A stretch of DNA of 56,727 bases from positions 273,141 to 329,867 of the forward strand of contig NZ_LT707420.1 of assembly GCF_900155605.1 (NCBI RefSeq), written 5' to 3'. The translations under genes and the position numbers were made by a program. Positions 50,161 through 56,727 of the stretch are shown piece by piece (position 1 is the stretch's first letter; each line of letters starts with the position of its first letter). This DNA is from Actinomyces marseillensis. Lineage in GTDB: Bacteria > Actinomycetota > Actinomycetes > Actinomycetales > Actinomycetaceae. A model generated the notes under the pieces. That model had not been told where the DNA came from. It made no database searches and was given only the letters and a program-made list of their open reading frames with translations.

Positions 50161-50192
50161 ACGCGCGCACCCGCGCCTCCATGTCCATCGGC
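50161..50192. repeat. 32-bp repeat, copy 1
   Basis: Identical over 32 bp to 52829-52860. Copy 1 continues into GGCGGCAAACCGGTCGTC, and a similar continuation (GGCGGCAAGCCGTTGGTC) appears detached at about 52991. The rest of the 49990-50235 divergent spacer shows no gene. Confidence 0.85.
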
Positions 50193-50235
50193 GGCAAACC
50201 GGTCGTCCAGTAACGACACCGCCGCGCACAGGACG

Positions 50236-50368
50236 TAGAATGAGTCGTCAGTCCTGATACGCGAACCGCACAGTCCAGTAGGAAGTCTGGACGATGCCTC
50301 GCATCCGTCGCTGCGTCGAGCAGAATCCAGCGTCATCGGGTCCACCGTGGTGTACCTGGAGACGAGTA
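50236..50368 (+). promoter_or_regulatory. Promoter and structured leader of the yjdF-like gene
   Basis: A -10 box TAGAAT (50236-50241) predicts a leader of about 120 nt. In it three hairpins follow each other: GTCCAG/CTGGAC (50273-50292), GATGC/GCATC (50293-50305) and CGCTG/CAGCG (50309-50332). The first two are directly adjacent and could stack. Firmicute yjdF genes carry a riboswitch; I could not match this leader to that consensus. Confidence 0.4.
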
Positions 50369-50794
50369 ATGAAGACGGAATTCACACTATATTTCGATGG
50401 CCAGTTCTGGGTCGGTGTCATTGAGCGCCACGAGGCCGATCGTGTTCGCGCCGTTCGAATCGTGTTCGGTGCGCAACCCTCAGACGCGGAACTCTACGAG
50501 TTCCTTCTCACTCACGCCAACGCTCTCCTGTGCCGTCTCGACGAGGCCGCTTGGGCTTCCGATATCGGTCAACACCAGGCGACGCATCACAACCCCAAAC
50601 GCGCACAGCGCCAAGCGTCCCATCTCGCTCGCCGCGCGCTTCCTTCCACTGCGTCGCAGGCAGCGATTCAAGCAGAACGAGAACGCACGGCGCAAGAACG
50701 AGCTTCCGCAACCAGGAAGGAGAAACAAGAGAAAGCTGAAGAGAAACGCCAACTCGCCCGCCTGAAAGCCAAAGCTCGTCACCGCGGCCACTAA
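50369..50794 (+). CDS. YjdF-family protein (DUF2992)
   Basis: A 141-residue protein. The N-terminal ~60 residues (MKTEFTLYFDGQFWVGVIER, then VFGAQPSDAELYEFLLTH) are the YjdF core. The C-terminal half is a highly charged helix (QAAIQAERERTAQERASATRKEKQEKAEEKRQ) ending KAKARHRGH, typical of the family. Function is unknown; in Firmicutes it is controlled by a riboswitch that senses aza-aromatic compounds. The ATG at 50369 with GGAG 7 nt upstream is better than an in-frame ATG at 50294, which lies in the structured leader. Confidence 0.88.
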   Translation: MKTEFTLYFDGQFWVGVIERHEADRVRAVRIVFGAQPSDAELYEFLLTHANALLCRLDEAAWASDIGQHQATHHNPKRAQRQASHLARRALPSTASQAAIQAERERTAQERASATRKEKQEKAEEKRQLARLKAKARHRGH

Positions 50795-50873
50795 CGACTG
50801 CGCATTATCCCCTCGGTACGCACGTAAACCCCATCACCTGTGCGTGTGCGGCGCTGCATTCCTCGCCCCGGTG

Positions 50874-50993
50874 GACACTTTAGCCCTGATCAATCATGAT
50901 CTGCGCACAACCTACTCGTCCTGGGAAGAGTCGCCCCTCTGGGAGCGCAAATTGGATAATGAGACGCACAAGCGGATTCAGATGCGTAGCTGA
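50874..50993 (+). pseudogene. Internally deleted remnant of a second DUF1266 gene
   Basis: The frame reads DTLALINHDLRTTYSSWEE joined to SPLWERKLDNETHKRIQMRS and a stop. The first part matches the neighbouring DUF1266 gene around 51762-51818 and the second its last ~19 codons. The join falls at TGGGAAGA (50922-50929); the intact gene has this octamer twice, at 51809-51816 and 52040-52047. A paralogue therefore seems to have lost the DNA between these short direct repeats, as well as its 5' part. The frame stayed open. No ribosome site is visible. Confidence 0.85.
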
Positions 50994-51022
50994 CTTCATC
51001 TTCTCCATAAAGAGGTATACCT

Positions 51023-52117
51023 ATGATCGAAAACTTGCTCTCCAAGTTCTCCTACGACATGTGGGTGGCTCTGGCCATACTTGCTGGACTTCTCGCGTGG
51101 GCTTTCGCCAAGGGGCGCAAAGACCCGCGCTCGAAAAAAGCTCCCAGATCTCGCGAGCAACGCGAAACTACTCAACGGCCTCACGACGAGAGCCCACAAT
51201 CGCAAACTGACTCTTCACCGGAAGAGAAGCCGCGCGCAGTACAGAAGGGTTCGACAGACGAGTTCACCTCTGCCAAGCGGGACATCGTCGCGTCAAGAGA
51301 GCCCAGCGACCCCTTCAGGCCGCGCATTAAAGGTCCTCACTCAGATCTTTCATCCAGCGTCGAGGCTCAGCTCCTCGCCCCCGGAATGGTCTATGCGCTG
51401 GCCTACGGGGACTATCTCAATAGTTTTGGTTTGTCGGATTCTCGAGGCATAACCAAAATGCTGAAGCGAGATTGGGATATTACAGATCGCTCAACTCTTC
51501 TGCGGCAGATCTACAGCATGTTGCGAGATGGGCACCGTTCCTACTACAACGACCTTCGCAAGAAGGCTCTCGATCTTGCTGCCTCACAGACCCGTGTTAA
51601 TCCGGGTTTTCCTAAGAGTCGTTGGCGTGAACTTTCCCGCTTCATCAATGATGAACGTGGATTGCAAACGACCAATTTCACCGCATGGGATCTTATGCGA
51701 GCAGCAAACCTCACGCGCGCCGGTGAGGGGCTTGGGTGGATGACCCGCGACGAGGCCGAGGACACTTTGGCCCTGATTAATCACGGTCTGCGCACAACCT
51801 ACTCGTCGTGGGAAGAAGCCTGTGATGCCTTCATCGTTACTCGCTGGTTGTGGTTGAATGAAGAGGGCGAGGCCATGGAGGCCTCCGATCTTCATGACCA
51901 ACGCCGACGAGAGGCTTTGGTGGGACCAAACGGCGTCTGGAACAAGATTCCGTGGGATGGAACCTACCCTTCCCCTCGTTATCTCCTACTTGATGCGTCT
52001 GATGAGAATTTCCAGCTCAATCCCATGTCGCGATTCGAATGGGAAGATGCACCCAGGTGGGAGCGCGAGCTTGACGATGAATCGCACAAGCGAATACAGG
52101 AACGCAAAGAACGTTGA
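51023..52117 (+). CDS. DUF1266 protein with N-terminal membrane anchor
   Basis: A 364-residue protein with one membrane segment (WVALAILAGLLAWAFA, about residues 13-28), a basic, Ser/Glu-rich linker, and a C-terminal DUF1266 domain from about residue 120: GMVYALAYGDYLNSFGLSDS, LRQIYSMLRDGHRSYYNDLR, TAWDLMRAANLTRAGEGLGWMTRDEA, YSSWEEACDAFIVTRWLW and NKIPWDGTYPSPRYL. The domain is often found in multi-copy near polymorphic-toxin or immunity-like genes; its function is unknown. The upstream remnant shows the locus once had at least two copies. The ATG follows AGAGGTATACCT, with AGAGG as likely ribosome site. Confidence 0.85.
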   Translation: MIENLLSKFSYDMWVALAILAGLLAWAFAKGRKDPRSKKAPRSREQRETTQRPHDESPQSQTDSSPEEKPRAVQKGSTDEFTSAKRDIVASREPSDPFRPRIKGPHSDLSSSVEAQLLAPGMVYALAYGDYLNSFGLSDSRGITKMLKRDWDITDRSTLLRQIYSMLRDGHRSYYNDLRKKALDLAASQTRVNPGFPKSRWRELSRFINDERGLQTTNFTAWDLMRAANLTRAGEGLGWMTRDEAEDTLALINHGLRTTYSSWEEACDAFIVTRWLWLNEEGEAMEASDLHDQRRREALVGPNGVWNKIPWDGTYPSPRYLLLDASDENFQLNPMSRFEWEDAPRWERELDDESHKRIQERKER

Positions 52118-52142
52118 CTGAGGAAATGTCACTCACATAGTT

Positions 52143-52175
52143 GTGTCCCCCCTGCGCGTAGTGCAGGGGGGACAC
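52143..52175 (+). terminator. Strong terminator after DUF1266 gene
   Basis: GTGTCCCCCCTGC and GCAGGGGGGACAC form a perfect 13-bp stem with a 7-nt loop, followed by GACTTTA. Confidence 0.88.
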
Positions 52176-52179
52176 GACT

Positions 52180-52212
52180 TTACAGCAATGCACTGCCCAG
52201 GCTGCTAATGCC
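52180..52212 (-). pseudogene. Relic of the cardiolipin synthase 3' end
   Basis: Read on the minus strand this gives GISSLGSALL and a stop, matching the end of the intact gene (NICRLGSALL, stop at 55529-55531). At DNA level TTTA.AGCA..GCACTGCCCAGGC.GC is shared with 55528-55560. It marks the left border of the GC-rich insert. The following spacer to 52350 holds a possible -10 TAGTAT (52282-52287) and a CCCGTA/TACGGG hairpin (52294-52309). Confidence 0.75.
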
Positions 52213-52350
52213 CAGTACCGACTCGAACGTGAGAAAGCAAAAATACGACACCGGGGTCACTTTAGGCCGCCCATCGCCGCGTAGTATCTTTTTCCCGTAC
52301 CCCTACGGGGACTCCACTCGTGCCACGTTATTCCCACAGAAGAGAGCACT

Positions 52351-52683
52351 ATGAGCTACGACTATATCCTCCACGTTTCAGATGTCGCCCGCTGGCCCGC
52401 AGCGCTGTCGAACCTCGGCAATCTCACACAACTCGGCCTGGCTCACGGGATCACCGTCATCGTGAACGGCACTGGAGTCTACGCGCTCCAAGGGGCAAAC
52501 GACTGGACTGCGCAGATGGAGGCAGCGGCCCACGCTGGCGTGGACTTCTTCGCCTGTGCCAGGTCGCTGGCCAACCACGAGTTCGTCGAGGGCACGCTAC
52601 CCGAGTGGCTGGGACAAGTACCCGCTGCCATCCCCGCGATCCGCGAGTGGACGAAGGACGGGGCCACGTACATCAAGCCGTGA
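52351..52683 (+). CDS. DsrE-family small protein
   Basis: A 110-residue soluble protein resembling the DsrE/DsrF-like sulphur-relay family: YILHVSDVARWPAALSNLGNL, ITVIVNGTGVYALQG, then HAGVDFFACARSLANHEF with a single conserved Cys at about residue 69, and VPAAIPAIREWTKDGATYIKP. Relatives carry persulphide on this cysteine or are of unknown function. The ATG has AGAGAG upstream. It is the first gene inside the insert and stands alone. Confidence 0.75.
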   Translation: MSYDYILHVSDVARWPAALSNLGNLTQLGLAHGITVIVNGTGVYALQGANDWTAQMEAAAHAGVDFFACARSLANHEFVEGTLPEWLGQVPAAIPAIREWTKDGATYIKP

Positions 52684-52694
52684 CCGGCAGCGGC

Positions 52695-52832
52695 CATCGC
52701 ACGGAGGCAACGCCCCGCGCGTCACTCACTGACTAGAGACACGGTAACTACCCCTGTACAATGTTCTGTACATACGTGACGAAGTGAGGAGCATCCATGA
52801 AGACCATGACCTACACCGAGTCGCGCGCACGC
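52695..52832 (+). pseudogene. Truncated second copy of the yefM promoter and first 12 codons
   Basis: This stretch matches 54880-55020 closely, including CGCGCGTCACTCACTGACT, the paired TGTACA boxes (52755-52760 and 52767-52772), GTGACGAAGTGAGGA and the ATG at 52797. The coding part MKTMTYTESRAR matches the intact antitoxin (MKTMTYSESRAR) and then breaks into unrelated sequence at 52833. Promoter and operator look usable, so it may still titrate the YefM-YoeB complex. Confidence 0.88.
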
Positions 52833-52860
52833 GCGCACCCGCGCCTCCATGTCCATCGGC
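52829..52860. repeat. 32-bp repeat, copy 2
   Basis: Identical to 50161-50192. It starts exactly where the truncated yefM copy ends, sharing ACGC with it, which suggests joining at a short homology. Confidence 0.85.
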
Positions 52861-52913
52861 TTGCCGGCTTCGCGCCGCTGCTGTTCTGAGGATCTCTCAG
52901 TAGTCGCTGTTTC

Positions 52914-52955
52914 CTCCCCCGCGGGCCCCAACGAGGGCACGTGGGGGAGTATTTT
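52914..52955 (+). terminator. Possible terminator upstream of the ABC-F gene
   Basis: CTCCCCC(GCGGGCCC...GAGGGCACGT)GGGGGAG followed by TATTTTG. It would stop transcription coming from the yefM promoter remnant. No gene is seen between 52861 and 53075. Confidence 0.5.
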
Positions 52956-53075
52956 GTCCGGGTGTCCTCCCGCATGCTCATATCGTCCGGCGGCAAGCCG
53001 TTGGTCTTGTCAGACAGCCCCGGGAGAACGCGCCCATGTCCACGCAGAACTGCCGCGCCTGCGCACCTTTGCCGC

Positions 53076-53099
53076 TATAATGTCCCCATGGACTCCTGA
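53076..53099 (+). promoter_or_regulatory. Consensus -10 box and start-stop mini-ORF before the ABC-F gene
   Basis: TATAAT (53076-53081) is followed after 6 nt by ATG GAC TCC TGA (53088-53099). The transcript would begin at this ATG, so a leaderless three-codon peptide (M-D-S) could be translated 40 nt before the ABC-F start. ABC-F resistance genes are often controlled by ribosome stalling on short upstream ORFs. Confidence 0.5.
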
Positions 53100-53139
53100 C
53101 ATCGCGCTCCTGCCCCACTCCTTCTGTCCTCGGTGCGTC

Positions 53140-54846
53140 ATGTCCACGATTGTCTTTTCCCACGTCTTCTTTTCCTACGGCACGCTGCCCGTCCTCACCA
53201 ACGTCTCCTTCACGTGTGGGCCCACCGACCGCCTCATCGTCGTCGGCCCAAACGGGATCGGCAAGTCAACGCTGCTGGCCCTCGCAGCGGGCCGACTCCA
53301 GCCGGACTCCGGAACGATCACCGGCCCGGCACTCTCCGCAACCCAGCTAGTTCCCCCAATTCATCGGCCCGCGGCTACGCGGTCAGCACTGGGAGTCCCT
53401 CTGGCGTCTCGCCCTCCACTCGCGGGGGACAGGGAGTCCCGCACCGTCGCACAGCTCATCGATGCCGCCACATCGGACACCCGCGAGCTGGCGGCGCGCT
53501 TCGACTTCCTCACCGAGCGCCTCACCCGGGACCCCTCTCCGCGCGACGAAGCGGAGTACGACCTCGTCCTAGCGGCGATGATCACGCGGGATGCGTGGAC
53601 CATCGACACGCGCCTCGAACAGACCCTGGAGGCTCTCGACCTGGGAGGCCTCGACCGCTCCCGCCCCCTCGCTTCCCTCTCCCCGGGACAGCGTGCCCGC
53701 CTGCGCCTCGCCCTCACCCTCGTCGAGCGACCGGAGGCCCTCGTCCTGGACGAGCCGACGAACCACCTGGACAATGACGGGCGCGAGCACCTGGCACACA
53801 CAATCGACGACTGGCAGGGGCCAGTGCTCATGACCAGCCACGACAGGGCCTTCATTGAGCGCACGGCGACGGCACTGCTCGACCTGGATCCGACACCGTG
53901 GCGGGCGGTGGCAATCTCCAAGGGAGAGCCCGCGGACTTCGGGGCGTACAGGGTACGAGGATCCTACTCGGACTACCTGCGCAACAAGGCCGACGCACGC
54001 TCACGGCACACCGCGATCCATGCGGATCAGCAGGCCGAGAAACGCCGACTCGTATCTCACCAGCGGGATTCGACGGTGGTGGGGCATGCGCGCTTCAAAC
54101 CCCGCACCGAGACGAGGATGGCGCAGAAGTACTACGCCGACCGCAGCCAGGCCGCCTCGACGAGGCGCATCAACGACGACTCCCAGAGGCTGTCGGTCCT
54201 CGCAGCACACGAAGTCCCCAAGCCCCGCTATGACGAGGGTGCGTTCTCTTTCCCCCGCACCATGAGGACCACCACAGGCGGGACGTCACCGCACCCGCAG
54301 GCAATGGGGATCGCCCTGGCCGTCCGCGGCGCGTCGGTGGAGGGACGCCTCGAGTCGACCTCCTTCGAGGTGCGCTACGGTGAGCATCTCCTCGTCGCAG
54401 GGCCCAACGGGTCAGGCAAGACCACCCTGCTGGAGTGGATCGCACGCGGGGCCCCCAGCGGGGCGCACGGATGCGTCGACGCTGCCTCCGGGGTCGTCCT
54501 CGTGCCCCAGGTGCTCCCGCGGCCCGGCGACCCCTTAATCCCCGAAGACGCGTGGTACCTGGGCATCGGAGAGGCCGGGAAGGGATTCGTTCCCCCAGCG
54601 GCGTGGAACCGGCCGCTCGGTGAGCTCTCCGCGGGAAACCAACGCAGGGCACAGCTGGCGTTCGCAGCGCGGGCCGACGCTCAGATCCTCGTGATCGATG
54701 AGCCCACGAACTACCTGGACCTGAACGCCCTGGAGTCCCTCGAAGAGGCGATGCGCGAGTGGGAGGGAACCCTGGTTATCTCAACGCACGACGAGTGGCT
54801 GATCACCCGCTGGTGGGGCAGAATCCATCAACTCGGCGGGACGTGA
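53140..54846 (+). CDS. ABC-F family ATPase (ribosome-associated)
   Basis: A 568-residue cytoplasmic protein with two ABC domains and no membrane segments. Domain 1: Walker A GPNGIGKST, signature LSPGQRARLRLAL, Walker B LVLDEPTNHLD. Domain 2: GPNGSGKTT, signature LSAGNQRRAQLAF, ILVIDEPTNYLD. The inter-domain linker is long and basic (about residues 270-380). ABC-F proteins act in the ribosomal E site, as translation factors or by displacing antibiotics; which applies cannot be told. I use the ATG at 53140 because MSTIVFSHVFFSYG is the canonical start; the frame is open to 52849 but that DNA is non-coding. The gene is clearly GC-richer than the surroundings and is framed by the duplicated yefM promoter. 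Confidence 0.88.
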   Translation: MSTIVFSHVFFSYGTLPVLTNVSFTCGPTDRLIVVGPNGIGKSTLLALAAGRLQPDSGTITGPALSATQLVPPIHRPAATRSALGVPLASRPPLAGDRESRTVAQLIDAATSDTRELAARFDFLTERLTRDPSPRDEAEYDLVLAAMITRDAWTIDTRLEQTLEALDLGGLDRSRPLASLSPGQRARLRLALTLVERPEALVLDEPTNHLDNDGREHLAHTIDDWQGPVLMTSHDRAFIERTATALLDLDPTPWRAVAISKGEPADFGAYRVRGSYSDYLRNKADARSRHTAIHADQQAEKRRLVSHQRDSTVVGHARFKPRTETRMAQKYYADRSQAASTRRINDDSQRLSVLAAHEVPKPRYDEGAFSFPRTMRTTTGGTSPHPQAMGIALAVRGASVEGRLESTSFEVRYGEHLLVAGPNGSGKTTLLEWIARGAPSGAHGCVDAASGVVLVPQVLPRPGDPLIPEDAWYLGIGEAGKGFVPPAAWNRPLGELSAGNQRRAQLAFAARADAQILVIDEPTNYLDLNALESLEEAMREWEGTLVISTHDEWLITRWWGRIHQLGGT

Positions 54847-54942
54847 GGGAAGCAAGGACCCCCACATCGAACAGTCCCACATCGCACGGAGTCACTGTCC
54901 CCTCGCGCGTCACTCACTGACTGGGAACACAGTAACAGGATA

Positions 54943-54960
54943 TGTACAATATTTTGTACA
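54943..54960. promoter_or_regulatory. YefM-type operator
   Basis: Two TGTACA boxes start 12 bp apart (54943 and 54955), inside TATGTACAATATTTTGTACA. TGTACA pairs are the known core of yefM-yoeB operators. A possible -10 (TACAAT) overlaps the first box. The truncated copy keeps the same geometry. Confidence 0.88.
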
Positions 54961-54984
54961 TACGTGACGAAGTGAGGAACCTCC

Positions 54985-55248
54985 ATGAAGACCATGACCT
55001 ACAGCGAGTCGCGCGCACGCTACGCCGAGGTCCTCGATCAGGTCGTCAACGACCGCGAGGAAATCATCATCACCCGCCAGGGCCACGAAAGCGCCGTCAT
55101 CATGGCGCTCGACGAGTACGAATCTCTCATGGAAACCGTCTACCTCATGCAGTCTCCTGCAAATGCCCGTCACCTGCGCGAATCGATCGCGCGTCACCGC
55201 GCTGGTGAGGGTGTCGTCCATGACCTCGTTGAGCCCGACGAGGACTGA
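54985..55248 (+). CDS. yefM: YefM-family antitoxin
   Basis: An 87-residue Phd/YefM antitoxin. The N-terminal DNA-binding fold has TYSESRARYAEVLDQVVNDREEIIITRQGHESAVIMALDEYESL; the C-terminal, probably unstructured tail (SPANARHLRESIARHRAGEGVVHDLVEPDED) should wrap the toxin. It ends 2 bp before yoeB. The promoter carries paired TGTACA boxes, so autoregulation by the YefM-YoeB complex is expected. Confidence 0.95.
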   Translation: MKTMTYSESRARYAEVLDQVVNDREEIIITRQGHESAVIMALDEYESLMETVYLMQSPANARHLRESIARHRAGEGVVHDLVEPDED

Positions 55249-55250
55249 GT

Positions 55251-55517
55251 ATGCACATCACGTGGGACGAGGAAGCCTGGAACGACTATGTCTGGTGGCA
55301 GTTCGAGGACCGCAAGACCCTCAAGCGCATCAACGCACTCATCAAAGACATCCAAAGCAACGGAAACGAGGGTATTGGCAAACCTGAACCCCTCCGCTAC
55401 GAGTTTTCGGGGTATTGGTCGCGCAGGATCGACTCACGTCACCGCCTGATCTACCAGATCAGCGACGACGGTAAAACCCTCTGGATCATCTCCTGCCGCT
55501 ATCACTACGGCCAGTAG
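55251..55517 (+). CDS. yoeB: YoeB-family mRNA interferase toxin
   Basis: An 88-residue ribosome-dependent endoribonuclease. Family motifs are complete: ITWDEEAWNDYVWWQFEDRKTLKRINALIKDI, GIGKPEPLRYEFSGYWSRRID, then HRLIYQI and the C-terminal ISCRYHYGQ with the catalytic His-Tyr. The Glu and Arg of the active site (PEPLR, RRI) are present, so it looks active. Translation is probably coupled to yefM. It lies 11 bp from the 3' end of cls, which is on the other strand. Confidence 0.96.
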   Translation: MHITWDEEAWNDYVWWQFEDRKTLKRINALIKDIQSNGNEGIGKPEPLRYEFSGYWSRRIDSRHRLIYQISDDGKTLWIISCRYHYGQ

Positions 55518-55528
55518 CCCCCGCAGTT

Positions 55529-56727
55529 TTAAAGCAGCGCACTGCCCAGGCGGCAGATGTTATCGATGTAGTGCTTGTACCAGGGAAGCGCTTCCCACTC
55601 GTCGATGGTGAGCAAACGAGATCGCGCAATGATGCGCTGGTCGTTTTCCAGGAGAAGATCAACAAGATGCGAGTCGTGGGCCAGCAGCATGACTTCGTAG
55701 TTCAAGCCGAAGGAACGGTAATCCATGTTGGATGATCCGATAGCCGCAAGCTCCCCATCAACCACAACGTACTTCGAGTGCAGCATATTGGGCAGAGCGT
55801 AGAGGTGAACCTTTACCCCAGCTTTCAAGAGAAAACCGTAGTAGCTGCGTTGAGCGTGTCCGACCAAGAACTGATCGAATTGCTCGGAAACATAGAGATG
55901 GACGTCAACCCCCGACATCGCTGCGCCAGTCAACGCCGCTAGGAGTGGTTCATCCGGAATGAAGTACGGGCTGGCAATAGATACATGCGTATGCGCCTGC
56001 GAGATCATTGAAACGAACATCCGCAGGTTGGGCTCTGTCGGGTAGGCCGGCCCTGAGGGGATGATCTGCATCGGTTTGCCCGGGGTTGGCTCTGCCTGGT
56101 CAAGGTTAAGATCGTCGGCAGTCAGCTCTTCGCCCGAGGCGTAGTACCAGTCCGCCGCGAACACTGCCTCCATCTGGCGAACAATTTCGCCACGCACTTC
56201 AACCGACGTGTCGTGGTATTCAATCCCCGCTTTTTGATAGGCGGGAGTGTCATAGTCCGCGGCCACCATATTGTGCGAACCGATGAAACCGAATTCACCG
56301 TCAATCAGCAGAAGTTTGCGGTGGTTCCGCAGGTCCGGCCGTCGAATTTCCCCCTTGAACAGATTGAAGGGAAGCATGATGCGCCATTGGATGCCGGATT
56401 CGTCCAAGACTCGGCAAAAGTCGCGCCAACCCGGAATTGTTCGCACCCCGTGATGATCCACCAGCAAACGGACGCTCACTCCGCGAGCGCAGGCACGAAC
56501 CAGGGCTTTGTAGAGCGGATCAGTGGACTGATCCCATGAGGTTTGGAAGTACAGGACATTCACGTGGTGTTGCGCCCGATCAACCTCACGGGCCATTGCC
56601 TTGAAGGTCTCGTCGGTGTCATTGAGAAGTTGAACCACTTCTCCGCTGCTAACAGGGAAGGAAGTCTGCTTCCTATTGAGCTGCATTAACGAGGCCGTTC
56701 GCTCAGGCAGAGCGCTGCTGCCTTCAT
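55529..56727 (-). CDS. cls: Cardiolipin synthase (phospholipase D family), 5' end outside window
   Basis: The frame is open to the right edge, reading ALPERTASL before the MQLNRKQ methionine at 56686, so the N-terminal membrane helices lie beyond the window. Both HKD motifs are present: HRKLLLIDGEFGFIGSHN and HSKYVVVDGELAAIGSSNMDYRS. Other features are QHHVNVLYFQTSWD, LLVDHHGVRTIPGW and the end WEALPWYKHYIDNICRLGSALL. The enzyme joins phosphatidylglycerol units to cardiolipin in the membrane. Its last ~10 codons are repeated in degraded form at 52180-52212. Confidence 0.93.
   Translation of the reverse strand, partial: EGSSALPERTASLMQLNRKQTSFPVSSGEVVQLLNDTDETFKAMAREVDRAQHHVNVLYFQTSWDQSTDPLYKALVRACARGVSVRLLVDHHGVRTIPGWRDFCRVLDESGIQWRIMLPFNLFKGEIRRPDLRNHRKLLLIDGEFGFIGSHNMVAADYDTPAYQKAGIEYHDTSVEVRGEIVRQMEAVFAADWYYASGEELTADDLNLDQAEPTPGKPMQIIPSGPAYPTEPNLRMFVSMISQAHTHVSIASPYFIPDEPLLAALTGAAMSGVDVHLYVSEQFDQFLVGHAQRSYYGFLLKAGVKVHLYALPNMLHSKYVVVDGELAAIGSSNMDYRSFGLNYEVMLLAHDSHLVDLLLENDQRIIARSRLLTIDEWEALPWYKHYIDNICRLGSALL

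Noticed and set aside
52849-53139. 97-residue N-terminal extension of the ABC-F protein
   Set aside because: The stretch overlaps a 32-bp repeat, a terminator-like hairpin and the TATAAT box, and has no protein-like character.
52180-55531. Active prophage or integrative element at cls
   Set aside because: No integrase, recombinase, phage or conjugation gene is present and the border copies have diverged; only an old insert can be claimed.

Overview
The window looks like part of an actinobacterial chromosome, most likely from the Actinomycetaceae (Actinomyces/Schaalia-like, possibly oral). The reasons are a short Lsr2, a ROK-type XylR, the actinobacterial gene order topA-tmk-holB-secreted tripeptidyl aminopeptidase, moderately high GC by eye, and several genes whose start codon lies 6-7 nt after a -10 box (leaderless transcripts). 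No organism name can be proved from the sequence alone.

Layout. 1-5.2 kb: end of a DUF3060 secreted protein, asparaginase, Lsr2, a MarR-ClC pair and a ferrochelatase. 5.3-10.9 kb: tRNA-Thr, repeat-rich spacer DNA, a Cys/His-repeat DUF2249 protein, a RidA protein, and a polyphosphate-polymerase-like (VTC)/DUF4956/beta-helix lipoprotein module whose two transcription units share a near-identical upstream motif. 11-19.6 kb: metY-metX, xylA-xylB with divergent xylR, and glmS. 19.9-28.1 kb: a visibly AT-richer sugar locus (LacI regulator, GH32 fructosidase, DUF2961/GH172 enzyme, CUT1 ABC importer without its own ATPase, twin LacI operators), with a DUF4862 gene of normal composition beside it. Its GH172 member has Glu270 and Glu291 at exactly the positions I recall for the Bifidobacterium dentium difructose dianhydride I enzyme, so it is best read as a difructose-anhydride/inulobiose uptake and hydrolysis operon.

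28.3-50 kb: a DUF1444-like protein, tRNA-Leu, dedA-pheA, a large kinase-like/flippase-like membrane protein, an aldolase-like protein, a membrane alpha/beta hydrolase, a methyltransferase, thiBPQ under a TPP riboswitch, an amino-acid permease, an SRPBCC protein, and the TAP-holB-tmk-topA block. 50-56.7 kb: a patchwork region with a YjdF protein, a DUF1266 gene beside an internally deleted relic of a paralogue, and a GC-rich insert (DsrE-like gene, ABC-F ATPase, yefM-yoeB toxin-antitoxin). That insert is bounded by two copies of the 3' end of the cardiolipin synthase gene and contains a second, truncated yefM promoter region.

The least explained signals are three 75-bp interspersed hairpin elements (14-bp arms, exactly 47 bp between them) each followed by short GC-rich tandem units, the shared motif of the VTC module, and the nested duplications around the ABC-F/toxin-antitoxin island. 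Database searches could not be run; family names come from motif recognition.
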